This document shows, in pieces, positions 1 to 7,811 of a DNA stretch of 16,404 bases (its first letter is position 1; each line of letters opens with the position of its first letter). Below the pieces are notes generated by a model. It saw only the letters and a program-made list of their open reading frames with translations. It was not told where the DNA came from and did no database searches. Both the position numbers and the translations under genes were made by a program. This stretch comes from Chloroflexota bacterium (lineage in GTDB: Bacteria > Chloroflexota > Anaerolineae > Anaerolineales > Villigracilaceae), in assembly GCA_021796315.1 (NCBI GenBank), contig JAJYOH010000068.1, forward strand, positions 1 through 16,404. The letters are read 5' to 3'.

Positions 1-1
1 C

Positions 2-100
2 GATCTCCTGGTGGAACGCAAGGCTATTGAACGAAGTGAAAACTATATTCGCCGCAAAAATATATTGGAACATACCTGGGTTATTTATGCGGCGCGATGA
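2..100 (+). CDS. C-terminal fragment of a probable MntA-like minimal nucleotidyltransferase (antitoxin), 5' truncated
   Basis: An open frame enters from the window edge and runs to a TGA at 98-100, encoding 32 residues that begin DLLVERKAIERSENYIRRKN and end VIYAAR. The pattern 'DL(V)ERKAIERSENYIRR..IL...VIYAA' resembles the C-termini of minimal nucleotidyltransferases (MNT/MntA) that lie directly before HepT genes; this likeness is from memory of the family. In known pairs MntA AMPylates or otherwise blocks the HepT toxin. The stop lies 14 bases inside the downstream HepT-like gene, the tight overlap expected of a co-translated toxin-antitoxin pair. The catalytic GSxxxGxxxxxSDxD region would lie outside the window, so the family call rests on context and a short tail. 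Confidence 0.6.
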   Translation, partial: DLLVERKAIERSENYIRRKNILEHTWVIYAAR

Positions 101-431
101 AGCCTATCTGCTGGATATTCTGATAGCGGCACGCAAGGCTCTTCAATTTACCAGTGGAGTTTCAAAAGAGGAATTTGAGGAAAATGAAGTTATTCAAAAC
201 GCTGTAATGTATTCCCTGCAAATTATGGGGGAAGCCGCTGCAAGGGTTTCAAAAGATACACGGCGCGTTCATCCAGAGATCAATTGGTTACAAATGGTTG
301 GCTTGCGAAATCGAATAGTCCACGAATACTTCCGCATTGACTATGGCACAATCTGGGATACGATTCACAATGATTTGCCTCATCTGGTTGAATTAATTGA
401 ACCTCTCATTCCACCTGAAAGCGAAATCTAA
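87..431 (+). CDS. HepT-like (DUF86) ribonuclease toxin of a MntA/HepT pair
   Basis: A 114-residue all-helical protein. The frame is open from position 27, but ATG at 87 is preferred: it begins MRRDEAYLLDIL, the usual opening of this family, and it overlaps the stop of the preceding gene. The DUF86/HepT signature is visible: 'MGEAAARVS' at residues 47-55, a tryptophan-containing 'INW..M.GLRNR' segment, and the RX4HXY motif as R74-NRIV-H79-E-Y81, the proposed HEPN RNase catalytic site. Length is normal for HepT. In characterised systems HepT cleaves RNA and is neutralised by the adjacent nucleotidyltransferase, often by AMPylation of the motif tyrosine, which is present here. It converges on the M20 peptidase gene; the two stop codons share bases 428-431, with no room for a terminator between them. 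Confidence 0.88.
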   Translation: MRRDEAYLLDILIAARKALQFTSGVSKEEFEENEVIQNAVMYSLQIMGEAAARVSKDTRRVHPEINWLQMVGLRNRIVHEYFRIDYGTIWDTIHNDLPHLVELIEPLIPPESEI

Positions 432-1525
432 ACATTCCGAATTTTACTCACAAATTCCGTTAAACATCCCATTCCCTTTTCCACCGGCTCGACATCAACA
501 TATTCATGGACAGTGTGCGCGCCGCCACCGGTCGTGATTCCTAAAACAAGTGATGGGTAGCCTCGATTTAATGGAATATTCGCATCCGTCGAACCGGATG
601 TCAGCGTGGCAGTTATGTCCTGTTGACCCAGGCATTCCTGCGCCAGTTGGACGAGCGGATGGTTTGCTGAAATTTCGCCCGCCGGGCGCGAGCCAATGAT
701 TTCCTTTTCGATCTTTACATCCTGCTTGTTGGCAGATTGGATCAAGTTTTCGACCTGCTCGATCAACATATTTAATTCATCCATGCTTTCGGAACGCATA
801 TCCAGATCAAAGGTTGCCTCTGCAGCCAGCACGTTGACTCCCGTCCCGCCTTTGATGAGCCCGACATTTAAGGTCGTGCGCGGATCGACCGGCAAAGCCA
901 GGGACGTGATCTGGGTGATGAGATGCGCCGCTTCATGCACCGCCGATGGATGACCGTAATCCGACCACGAGTGCCCGCCCGCCGTCCGCAGGGTGACGCG
1001 ATAACGGCGCACGCCAATTGCGCGATGATAGATATGTCCGAACGCCATGCCCTCCAGCACGAGATAAGCCCGCGCATCCGCGCCGAAACGATCCACGACA
1101 GCCTTCATGCCGCGCAGATCGCCCAATCCCTCCTCGCAGACATTCGCAACGAACCAAACATCAAATGGCAATTCGATTTTGCGTTCGCGCAGATTCCACA
1201 AAAGGCCAAACAAAGCCGCCACACCCAACGAGTTATCGCCGATGCCCGGCCCATAAATGCGCACGCCTTCGCGCGTAACGTGCAAACTTGTGTTTTCAGG
1301 GAAGACTGTATCCGTGTGCGCGCTGACAATCAACGGCGGCTGTTTTCCGTTTCCCGGCAAACGCGCAAAAACGTTGTTCACTGAATCAATCGAAACGTCT
1401 TTCAATTTTTCTTTGATGAAAAGATCGCGCAAAAATTCAGCACGCTTCTCTTCGTGAAGAGTCGGCGCGGGAACCTGTTGGATTTGGATTGCAAGATCAA
1501 TTAAGCGACTAATGATCGTGGTCAT
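428..1525 (-). CDS. M20-family zinc metallopeptidase/amidohydrolase
   Basis: A 365-residue cytosolic protein with the M20 (peptidase T/carboxypeptidase-like) layout. Metal-ligand motifs appear in order: 'SAHTDT' (H70, D72), 'GPGIGDNSLG' (bridging D97), 'CEEG' (catalytic E131/metal E132), 'LVLEG' (E158) and 'GGGAHTVHEYV' (H337). The dimerisation insert lies at about residues 172-270 and contains 'GGHSW'. The substrate cannot be read; M20 members hydrolyse dipeptides, tripeptides, acylamino acids or related amides. No signal peptide is seen. It is the last gene of a minus-strand run after the sugar kinase (33-base gap holding a short repeat), so co-transcription is likely. No convincing Shine-Dalgarno sequence precedes the ATG. 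The opening ISRLIDLAIQIQQVPAPTLHE is a normal family N-terminus, which supports this start. Confidence 0.9.
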   Translation of the reverse strand: MTTIISRLIDLAIQIQQVPAPTLHEEKRAEFLRDLFIKEKLKDVSIDSVNNVFARLPGNGKQPPLIVSAHTDTVFPENTSLHVTREGVRIYGPGIGDNSLGVAALFGLLWNLRERKIELPFDVWFVANVCEEGLGDLRGMKAVVDRFGADARAYLVLEGMAFGHIYHRAIGVRRYRVTLRTAGGHSWSDYGHPSAVHEAAHLITQITSLALPVDPRTTLNVGLIKGGTGVNVLAAEATFDLDMRSESMDELNMLIEQVENLIQSANKQDVKIEKEIIGSRPAGEISANHPLVQLAQECLGQQDITATLTSGSTDANIPLNRGYPSLVLGITTGGGAHTVHEYVDVEPVEKGMGCLTEFVSKIRNV

Positions 1526-1528
1526 AAC

Positions 1529-1559
1529 TTTACGAATTACGTAAAACGTATTACGTAAT
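1529..1559. repeat. Copy of an ACGTAAT/ACGAATTACG intergenic repeat
   Basis: The whole gap between the sugar kinase and the M20 peptidase consists of overlapping near-repeats: TTACGAATTACG, then ACGTATTACGTAA. Related text recurs at 6344-6402 and, more loosely, at 5037-5060 and 5117-5140. The element is AT-rich and partly self-complementary around TACGTA. It replaces any ribosome-binding site for the peptidase gene. Confidence 0.6.
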
Positions 1560-2563
1560 CACACCTCTCTGACTAAATTTTTCAATGCAGATAATCTCGC
1601 CTCGGCCAGCCCCGGCATCACATCCAGCGGATAAAATGCGCCGCTGCCTTCAACCTTCAACGATGCAGACACATTTCCATACAGCGCGGCCTGCAAAGGG
1701 TCATATGTTTTTTTATATCCAGCCAGGAAGCCGCCACAAAACGCGTCGCCCGCGCCGGTTGGGTCTGCCATGCGCGCTGGATACGCAGGCACTTCCCATT
1801 TATGTTTACCGGGCACGTCATAAACCAACTGTCCGAGCCCGCCGCGCTTGACCACCACGATCTCGCACCCATAGGCGCCGAGCGCGGCGGCCATCTGCCA
1901 CAGATCATTCGTCTCGCCCCAAAAGAGAGCGCGCAGTTCCTCCTCCGAAGGCAGGAAAGCCGTCAGCCCCGAGACGATCACGCGCAAGTCGCGGAAAAAG
2001 GATGGAGCCATGTAACCCGCTGACGGGTCGAGGGTGAGCGTGGTTACTGATCCGGCTCTGAACGCGGTGAAAAGCTGGTTGTGACTTACAAAATCCATCG
2101 GACAAAAATGGACGGCTTGCGCCTGTCGATATTCAATTGGGATTTCGATGGGAAGCGGCGAGAGAGCATCTGGCTTCAGCGCGTCCTTTCGGACTTCGGG
2201 CGGACTCTGGTACCCAAGCAGACTCTTCGGGAAGGAGAGTTGCCGCCGCGCAAATTGTGAGACTGCCGTGCCGTGCGCGATTTCAAATTTTTCGTTATAA
2301 GCGAAGAACGAACGCAGGTCCAAACTCTGGTGCAAAATTTTGACGCCGTTGATATCCACCCCGCGCCCTGCGATCTCTTTCAGCCACGGACGCGGATAGT
2401 CTTCGCCGACACGCGCCAACAAGCCAATTTGTTTTTCCCAAACATTCAACCCGCCCGCCGCATATAAAGCGCTGCCTCCGGCTGCATCGAGCAATGGCGA
2501 GCCAGCGGGAGGCAGAATGAATTCGCGCGTGATGTGTCCGGCAATGACGAAGGTTGGTTGCAT
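1559..2563 (-). CDS. PfkB-family carbohydrate kinase
   Basis: A 334-residue ribokinase-fold kinase that transfers phosphate from ATP to a sugar or nucleoside-like substrate. The N-terminal half has 'GGSALYAAGGLNVW' and 'IGLLARVGEDYP', the usual substrate-binding glycine region. PfkB signature 2 is intact at residues 267-275 (DPTGAGDAF), with catalytic base D273 and the anion-hole glycines, followed by 'CGGFLAGY'. The frame is open to 2644, but the upstream 27 codons read through two GC-rich hairpins and look non-coding. ATG at 2563 begins MQPTFVIAGH, a normal family start. The substrate is not evident. It lies between a histidine kinase gene (95-base gap) and an M20 peptidase gene (33-base gap), probably one minus-strand transcript. 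Confidence 0.88.
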   Translation of the reverse strand: MQPTFVIAGHITREFILPPAGSPLLDAAGGSALYAAGGLNVWEKQIGLLARVGEDYPRPWLKEIAGRGVDINGVKILHQSLDLRSFFAYNEKFEIAHGTAVSQFARRQLSFPKSLLGYQSPPEVRKDALKPDALSPLPIEIPIEYRQAQAVHFCPMDFVSHNQLFTAFRAGSVTTLTLDPSAGYMAPSFFRDLRVIVSGLTAFLPSEEELRALFWGETNDLWQMAAALGAYGCEIVVVKRGGLGQLVYDVPGKHKWEVPAYPARMADPTGAGDAFCGGFLAGYKKTYDPLQAALYGNVSASLKVEGSGAFYPLDVMPGLAEARLSALKNLVREV

Positions 2564-2581
2564 AATATTTTGGATGCTCAA

Positions 2582-2638
2582 GGCGCCGTCCCCGGCGCCG
2601 AAATATTTATGTAAATCCGTCGCCGAGGACGGCGACGG
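2582..2638. repeat. Tandem GC-rich hairpins (palindromic intergenic repeat)
   Basis: Two perfect stem-loops lie side by side. GGCGCC (2582-2587) pairs with GGCGCC (2594-2599) around a 6-base loop. CCGTCGCC (2617-2624) pairs with GGCGACGG (2631-2638) around GAGGAC. No T-tract follows on either strand, so a simple intrinsic terminator is unlikely. They lie between the histidine kinase and the sugar kinase and resemble REP-type palindromes or an mRNA-stability/attenuation element. Confidence 0.7.
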
Positions 2639-2658
2639 AAGCATGCTGATAAAAATTT

Positions 2659-3915
2659 TTACGGCATAAAGACGCGCGAACCGGCTTCGGCCTGGGTGGC
2701 GTTGATCGGCAACAGGAAGGAAAAACTGCTGCCCTTCCCCTCCACGCTCTCGGCCCAGATGCGCCCGCCGTGCATTTCGATCATGACCTTCGCAACGGAA
2801 AGTCCCAGGCCCATGCCTCCGTGCCGGCGCGTAAGATGCGACTCTGATTGGAAGAAACGCTCGAAGACACGCGGCAGGTCCCTGCTTGGGATGCCGATAC
2901 CATCATCGGTCACCGAAACCTTGACATAACCCGGAACGGCCTGGCCGCTTACAAAAATATGCCCGCCGTCATCGGTGAACATAATTGAATTCTTTACAAG
3001 GTTGCTGAGTGCGATGGAAATTTTACTGCCGTCAGCCTCGACGAACAATTCATCGCGGTCCAGCTCGGCCTTCAACGTAATATTCCGCCTGGAGGCCATG
3101 TCTGCAAAAGAGCCGGCAACTTCCTCGATAATGCGTGCAATCGAAACCGCCCGCTGGCGGACGCGCGCCATGCCGGTTTCATAATTATCCACACTGGAAA
3201 GACTCTCGATGATTTCCTTAAGTTTGGATGCGTTTTTGATGATCACGTCCAACTGCTCGCGATGCTCATCACCCAACAACTCACGCAGGAAAGTTGCGTG
3301 ACCGAGAATGAGTCCCAGCGGCGTACGCAGTTCGTGGGAAGTGATGGCGATGAAGCCGCTCTTCAACCGGTCGAGTTCGGATAGCTCCGAAAAACTGGCT
3401 TCCATGCGGCGCTGTAAATTCATATTCTGAATCGCAAGCGCGGCGGGAACTGCCAAAGTCTCTAGAATTGTGATGTCTTCCTCGGTATAATGGGCGCTGG
3501 ATTTGTTGACCGCCTCCAGCACACCCAGCGGCTTACCCTTGACTAATAATGGAACCGCCAGCAGGGAACGTGTTTCAAAAGCCGCTGCAAAGTCCACGGC
3601 GCTAAAATGGCGGGGGTCCGCTTTGGTGTCCGGGATGTGAAGCGGTTTTACGTTACGATAGACCCAGCCCGCGGCGCTTTCATCCACCGGAACCTTGATG
3701 GTGCGTAAAACATCCTGGTGATACCAGGGCGCAGACAAAAAACGAAGCGCCTCACTCGACTCATCGAATTCCAAAATGGAAGCCGCTTCGCTGTCAGTCA
3801 GTTCGATGGCCGCTGAAATCACAGTTTGCAGGAACGGTTCAAGTTCAAGCGTGGCGCCCAGAACACGCGTCACTTCCAGAAGGCGTTCAAAACGAAGCAT
3901 TCGTTCGTTGGACAT
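2659..3915 (-). CDS. Soluble GAF-domain sensor histidine kinase
   Basis: A 418-residue two-component sensor without membrane segments or signal peptide, so it probably senses a cytoplasmic signal. Domains in order: a GAF domain (about residues 8-165), a short coiled linker ('RRMEASFSELSELDRLK', 169-185), the HisKA helix with phospho-acceptor H194 in SHELRTPLG, and an HATPase_c domain. That domain has an N-box (NLVKNS, 305-310), G1 (DDGIGIP, 337-343), an F-box (FERFF) and G2 (GGMGLGLS, 366-373). All catalytic boxes look intact. No response regulator is adjacent; the nearest in the window (13408-14121) is about 10 kb away, so pairing is unknown. ATG at 3915 is chosen because a TATAAT box ends 10 bases before it, implying an almost leaderless mRNA; no Shine-Dalgarno sequence is present. 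It is divergent from ino1. Confidence 0.93.
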   Translation of the reverse strand: MSNERMLRFERLLEVTRVLGATLELEPFLQTVISAAIELTDSEAASILEFDESSEALRFLSAPWYHQDVLRTIKVPVDESAAGWVYRNVKPLHIPDTKADPRHFSAVDFAAAFETRSLLAVPLLVKGKPLGVLEAVNKSSAHYTEEDITILETLAVPAALAIQNMNLQRRMEASFSELSELDRLKSGFIAITSHELRTPLGLILGHATFLRELLGDEHREQLDVIIKNASKLKEIIESLSSVDNYETGMARVRQRAVSIARIIEEVAGSFADMASRRNITLKAELDRDELFVEADGSKISIALSNLVKNSIMFTDDGGHIFVSGQAVPGYVKVSVTDDGIGIPSRDLPRVFERFFQSESHLTRRHGGMGLGLSVAKVMIEMHGGRIWAESVEGKGSSFSFLLPINATQAEAGSRVFMP

Positions 3916-3925
3916 AAGTAACAAA

Positions 3926-3953
3926 ATTATACCCGGTTAGAAGGAGACCAAAA

Positions 3954-3954
<1 letters not shown>
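3926..3954 (-). promoter_or_regulatory. Probable promoter of the GAF histidine kinase
   Basis: On the minus strand TATAAT (3931-3926) lies 17 bases after a weak -35 (TTTTTG, 3954-3949). The -10 box ends only 10 bases before the ATG, so transcription would begin within a few bases of the start codon. The element overlaps the ribosome-binding site of divergent ino1. Confidence 0.55.
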
Positions 3955-5039
<1,085 letters not shown>

Positions 5040-5058
5040 TTCATAAATCGTAATTCAT

Positions 5059-5091
5059 AAAAAGATGGAGTAAATACGACTCCATCTTTTT
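5059..5091 (+). terminator. Intrinsic terminator after ino1
   Basis: A perfect 13-bp stem: AAAAAGATGGAGT (5059-5071) pairs with ACTCCATCTTTTT (5079-5091) around a 7-base loop, and the 3' arm ends in T5. Because the 5' arm starts with A5, it could also act on the minus strand. Confidence 0.88.
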
Positions 5092-5108
5092 CGATTAAAA
5101 TCCAACCC

Positions 5109-6335
5109 ATGTCTACTTACGCATCACGCACTACGCATCAAACTTTGACCCTGATACTGGCCTCCGTTTTATTGAGCGCCTGCCAGCCCAAGCCTGCACC
5201 CGTTGACCAGAACGCAGCGATGACACAGGCGGTTGGCACCGCCTTCGCGTCCATCCAACAAACAAAAGCTGCGGCCTTCACTCCCACGCCAGCAGACACG
5301 CCCACTCCCCTGCCCACAGTTGTACGCACACCGCCAGCGCTGCCGCCAACATTCGTGGCGAGCTCGCTCAATCCGCTCGATACGCCGCACACGTACGTTC
5401 AAGATCAATGCCAGTATCTAAAAAACAAATGGACTTCCACCAATTCCGCGCCGGGCACGGTTGTGATGGTAATCATGATCCACGGGATTACCACTGATAC
5501 CATTACTGCTCCTGACGCAATCAACGTTAATAACTTCAACCAACTGATGAACGACATACACTCCATGGGGTTCCAGACCATCAACACGCAGCAATTGGTT
5601 GACTTTCTATATACCAATGCCAAAATACCGCAACGATCTGTTTTGCTTATTATGGATGATCGCCGGACTGGTAGTGCAATTGACCATGTATATCCATTCC
5701 TTGTTCAATACAATTGGACACTAACGCTAGCCTGGCTAATCGGAGCAGGCCCAGATAGTACTGATAATAAGCTTCCACTAACAACAATTTATGATCAGCA
5801 ACATGGGCTGAAATTTCAAACCCTTTGGCAACAGGTCGAAGCCTATTATCAACTTGGCCACTTTGATGTTCAGGCACATGGTTTTGTTCACAATATTCCA
5901 ATATCTAGCAATAGTTCCGAAGAGTACATTCATGGAGAAATCTACAACCCTATACCAATTCTCGAACAACATTTTGGAAAACAGCCAATAGCTTTTATTT
6001 GGCCAGGTGGTGGTTTTACTCTAAGAGCTGTCCAAGTAGCAAGAGAGGCGGGTTACAAAGTCGGTTTTACCATCAATCCACGCGGACCCATTATGTTCAA
6101 TTGGGTGCCTCAAGGCGATCAAGCCGACCCGCAACGCCCCTACTATCTTCCCGAAGGCCCGATCAAAGATCCACTCATGCTGTTACCGCGTTATTGGGAT
6201 GTAGACGCCGGCGCGCACCTCGACGAGGTGCGGATCATTGGCAACCAGGCCGCAGCCTACGCCCAACAAAACAAAGCCACTGAGTTGGAATATTATGACA
6301 TCATGTGCAAACCAACACTTGGACCGATCCCGTAA
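5109..6335 (+). CDS. Polysaccharide-deacetylase-like (NodB/CE4) lipoprotein
   Basis: A 408-residue exported protein. Lipoprotein signal with lipobox LLSAC (lipidated C25), then a Thr/Pro-rich linker (about 57-80), then a CE4/NodB-like domain (about 117-330). CE4 members remove acetyl groups from chitin-like or peptidoglycan sugars with a D-D-H-H metal site. Here I see MDDRR (D183, D184; normally TFDDG), AHGFVH (H257, H261; normally SHxxxH) and WPGGG (298-302; normally RxPxG/WPYG-like). The metal ligands are kept, but flanking residues diverge, so the substrate is open and activity should not be assumed. About 420 bases in the centre (near 5640-6060) are richer in AT-ending codons than both ends. 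TAAAAT (5096-5101) lies 7 bases before the ATG with no Shine-Dalgarno sequence. Codons 3-10 fall in a repeat-like stretch. Confidence 0.82.
   Translation: MSTYASRTTHQTLTLILASVLLSACQPKPAPVDQNAAMTQAVGTAFASIQQTKAAAFTPTPADTPTPLPTVVRTPPALPPTFVASSLNPLDTPHTYVQDQCQYLKNKWTSTNSAPGTVVMVIMIHGITTDTITAPDAINVNNFNQLMNDIHSMGFQTINTQQLVDFLYTNAKIPQRSVLLIMDDRRTGSAIDHVYPFLVQYNWTLTLAWLIGAGPDSTDNKLPLTTIYDQQHGLKFQTLWQQVEAYYQLGHFDVQAHGFVHNIPISSNSSEEYIHGEIYNPIPILEQHFGKQPIAFIWPGGGFTLRAVQVAREAGYKVGFTINPRGPIMFNWVPQGDQADPQRPYYLPEGPIKDPLMLLPRYWDVDAGAHLDEVRIIGNQAAAYAQQNKATELEYYDIMCKPTLGPIP
5117..5140. repeat. ACGCATCA repeat copy lying within the lipoprotein signal-peptide codons
   Basis: TTACGCATCACGC followed by ACTACGCATCA forms a degenerate direct repeat; the unit TACGCATCA occurs twice. 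The same unit recurs at 6352-6360 downstream of this gene. Here it is translated as residues 4-10 (YASRTTH) of the deacetylase-like protein. A loosely related AATTCATAA/CGTAATTCATAA pair lies just upstream at 5037-5060. Confidence 0.5.
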
Positions 6336-6343
6336 AGCGATCC

Positions 6344-6402
6344 TTACGTATTACGCATCAGGTCGCTTAATTTTTGAATACTGCGTAATTCGTAATACGT
6401 AA
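6344..6402. repeat. TTACGTATTACGCATCA / GCGTAATTCGTAATACGTAA repeat pair
   Basis: The 86-base gap before the HIT gene holds TTACGTATTACGCATCA (6344-6360) and, inverted relative to it, GCGTAATTCGTAATACGTAA (6383-6402). The arms are imperfectly complementary and could form a stem. The second copy matches the minus strand of the element at 1529-1559. Confidence 0.65.
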
Positions 6403-6421
6403 AAAGATCACGGAGAAGTAA

Positions 6422-6769
6422 ATGCAATCATCCTGCGTCTTCTGCAAAATTACCAACAACGAAATTCAATCCAACATTGTTTACCGCGACGAACAAGTGA
6501 CCGCTTTCCGCGACATTCACCCGGTTGCGCCGACGCATGTGCTGATCGTGCCGAACAGGCACATCGAATCGGTCAACAGCTTGAGGTCCGAGGATGAAGC
6601 GTTGGCGGGACACATGCTGGCGGTGGCGGGTCAAATCGCCGTCAAAGAAGGTATCGCCGACAGCGGTTATCGCATCATCACCAACACAGGCACCGACGGC
6701 GGTCAGACCGTTTTCCACATGCACTTGCATCTAATCGGGGGACAAAGAATGAAACACCCCATGGGTTAA
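6422..6769 (+). CDS. hinT: HIT-family (HINT-type) purine nucleotide phosphoramidase
   Basis: A 115-residue cytosolic protein of normal HINT length. HINT proteins hydrolyse AMP-lysine and other nucleoside phosphoramidates, including aminoacyl-adenylates. The histidine triad is intact in QTVFHMHLHLIGG (H99, H101, H103; H101 is the expected nucleophile). An N-terminal CVFC (C5, C8) matches the zinc-binding form. 'DIHPVAPTHVLIVPNRHI' (31-48) is the typical second conserved block. GGAG at 6412-6415, six bases upstream of the ATG, supports this start. It is followed by a hairpin shared with the convergent LysM gene. Symbol by family likeness only. Confidence 0.93.
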   Translation: MQSSCVFCKITNNEIQSNIVYRDEQVTAFRDIHPVAPTHVLIVPNRHIESVNSLRSEDEALAGHMLAVAGQIAVKEGIADSGYRIITNTGTDGGQTVFHMHLHLIGGQRMKHPMG

Positions 6770-6802
6770 AAAAAGCAGGGGCGGATCGTGACCCGCCCCT
6801 GC
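6768..6802. terminator. Intergenic terminator between convergent genes (strongest on minus strand)
   Basis: GCAGGGGCGG (6775-6784) pairs perfectly with CCGCCCCTGC (6793-6802) around 8 bases. On the minus strand the stem is followed by T7 (6774-6768), a classic intrinsic terminator for the LysM gene. On the plus strand no T-tract follows, so the HIT transcript is stopped less surely. Confidence 0.85.
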
Positions 6803-6823
6803 ACATTTATTCAAAAGATTGAT

Positions 6824-7675
6824 TTACCTTTTCAACAAACCGCTTTGTTTTAGTTTGCTCTCAGGCTTGCGTAAACGAAGCGCATACCAACCCAGGCCAA
6901 GACCGCCGAGAAGGAGAAGCCCGCCGAGGAATCCAAGCACTGGCGAGGTGCCGCCGCCCGGAGTCGTATTCTCTGGCTGAGTTACGGTGGTATCTTTGGA
7001 CTGCGCGCCGAAAGGCACAAAAGCCTGATCGCCAGCCTTGACATCCAGGGCGCTTGTCAAAGCCATCGTTGGATTGTATTTATCGGGGAGGGCAACGCTG
7101 ATATTGTAATGGCCTTCGGGAATATCGTTAAAACACATGCCCGGATATGCGTTCGGATCGGGATTAACGATTGTATTCAGAGTTTTGGAATATTTGCCAT
7201 TGGTCTCTGTCACACTGATCGCACCACCGACGATGACCGGCTCGGTAAGCTCATGAATACCGTCACCGTTAATATCATTGAAGAGCAGGACGCATATATT
7301 TGTTGTGCCGGTAAACGGTGTGGGGGTAATGGTCGGAGGCAGAGGCGTGGGTGAAGGTCCCGGTGTGGGCGACACGGCTGAAGGTCCGCCTGTGCCGATC
7401 AAAAGAATATCGCCAGGGATGAGACTGCTACAATCCGCGTTCAACTTGGTGTTAAGCTGGCGCAATTGTTCGACGGTGATTTGATTCAACAAAGCGATGC
7501 GAATACACGAGTCACCGGCCTGAACCGTATAAAGAATGCGCCCGTCTGGCAGTGGGGTGCTGGTGGCAAACTGGACTCCCTGCGGTGATGGTGCGGCTTG
7601 CGCCGGGAGCGAAATGCCGAACAGAATGAGGGTGATAAGAAAAATACCAATGATAACGGCGGGACGAATTTTCAT
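6824..7675 (-). CDS. Membrane-anchored LysM protein with SdrD-B/Cna-B-like domain
   Basis: A 283-residue exported protein. It has an N-terminal signal peptide (about 1-28, ending LPAQAA), a LysM module (about 48-93: YTVQAGDSCIRIALLNQI to LIPGDILLI) and a Pro/Thr linker (98-122). An SdrD-B-like beta-sandwich follows (about 127-225), recognised by 'ICVLLFNDINGDGIHELTEP', whose DxNxDG loop probably binds calcium. Last come a glycine-rich transmembrane helix (about 246-266) and a basic tail. LysM binds N-acetylglucosamine-containing glycans, so the protein probably presents its domains to the cell wall or matrix. C57 and C82 inside LysM could form a disulfide. The C-terminal helix plus basic tail resembles a sortase sorting signal, but I see no LPxTG-like motif. 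It is probably leaderless, with TATAAT 8 bases before the ATG. Confidence 0.85.
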   Translation of the reverse strand: MKIRPAVIIGIFLITLILFGISLPAQAAPSPQGVQFATSTPLPDGRILYTVQAGDSCIRIALLNQITVEQLRQLNTKLNADCSSLIPGDILLIGTGGPSAVSPTPGPSPTPLPPTITPTPFTGTTNICVLLFNDINGDGIHELTEPVIVGGAISVTETNGKYSKTLNTIVNPDPNAYPGMCFNDIPEGHYNISVALPDKYNPTMALTSALDVKAGDQAFVPFGAQSKDTTVTQPENTTPGGGTSPVLGFLGGLLLLGGLGLGWYALRLRKPESKLKQSGLLKR

Positions 7676-7683
7676 AATGGAAA

Positions 7684-7689
7684 ATTATA
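7684..7689 (-). promoter_or_regulatory. -10 box of the LysM gene, leaderless arrangement
   Basis: TATAAT read on the minus strand ends 8 bases before the ATG at 7675. No Shine-Dalgarno sequence is present and no clear -35 is seen at the normal distance. Transcription should start at or within a few bases of the ATG. Confidence 0.5.
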
Positions 7690-7740
7690 TCAGGAATTAA
7701 AATTGGCCTTCACAAATTGTTGACGGGGTTTTCGCTTTAC

Positions 7741-7792
7741 GGAGTCCGAAGTCTCCTGACTTCGGATACAAAATCAGGAGATTTTGCACTCC
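7741..7792. repeat. Three-way-junction structured repeat with two hairpins of complementary loops
   Basis: Outer arms GGAGT (7741-7745) and ACTCC (7788-7792) enclose two perfect hairpins. CCGAAGTC/GACTTCGG (7746-7753/7758-7765) has loop TCCT. CAAAATC/GATTTTG (7769-7775/7780-7786) has loop AGGA. The loops are exact complements. There is no T-tract, and the element lies between the epimerase stop and the LysM promoter. Confidence 0.75.
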
Positions 7793-7811
7793 GGACAAAA
7801 GATCTTATTGA

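Noticed and set aside
923..1384. 153-residue plus-strand frame opposite the M20 peptidase
   Set aside because: Arg/Ala/His-rich shadow of the GC-rich peptidase gene.
2564..2644. N-terminal extension of the sugar kinase (27 codons)
   Set aside because: The DNA consists mainly of two perfect hairpins and the added residues do not resemble a PfkB N-terminus.
7741..7792. Reading the structured element as a rho-independent terminator or CRISPR repeat
   Set aside because: No T-tract on either strand and no regular repeat-spacer series.
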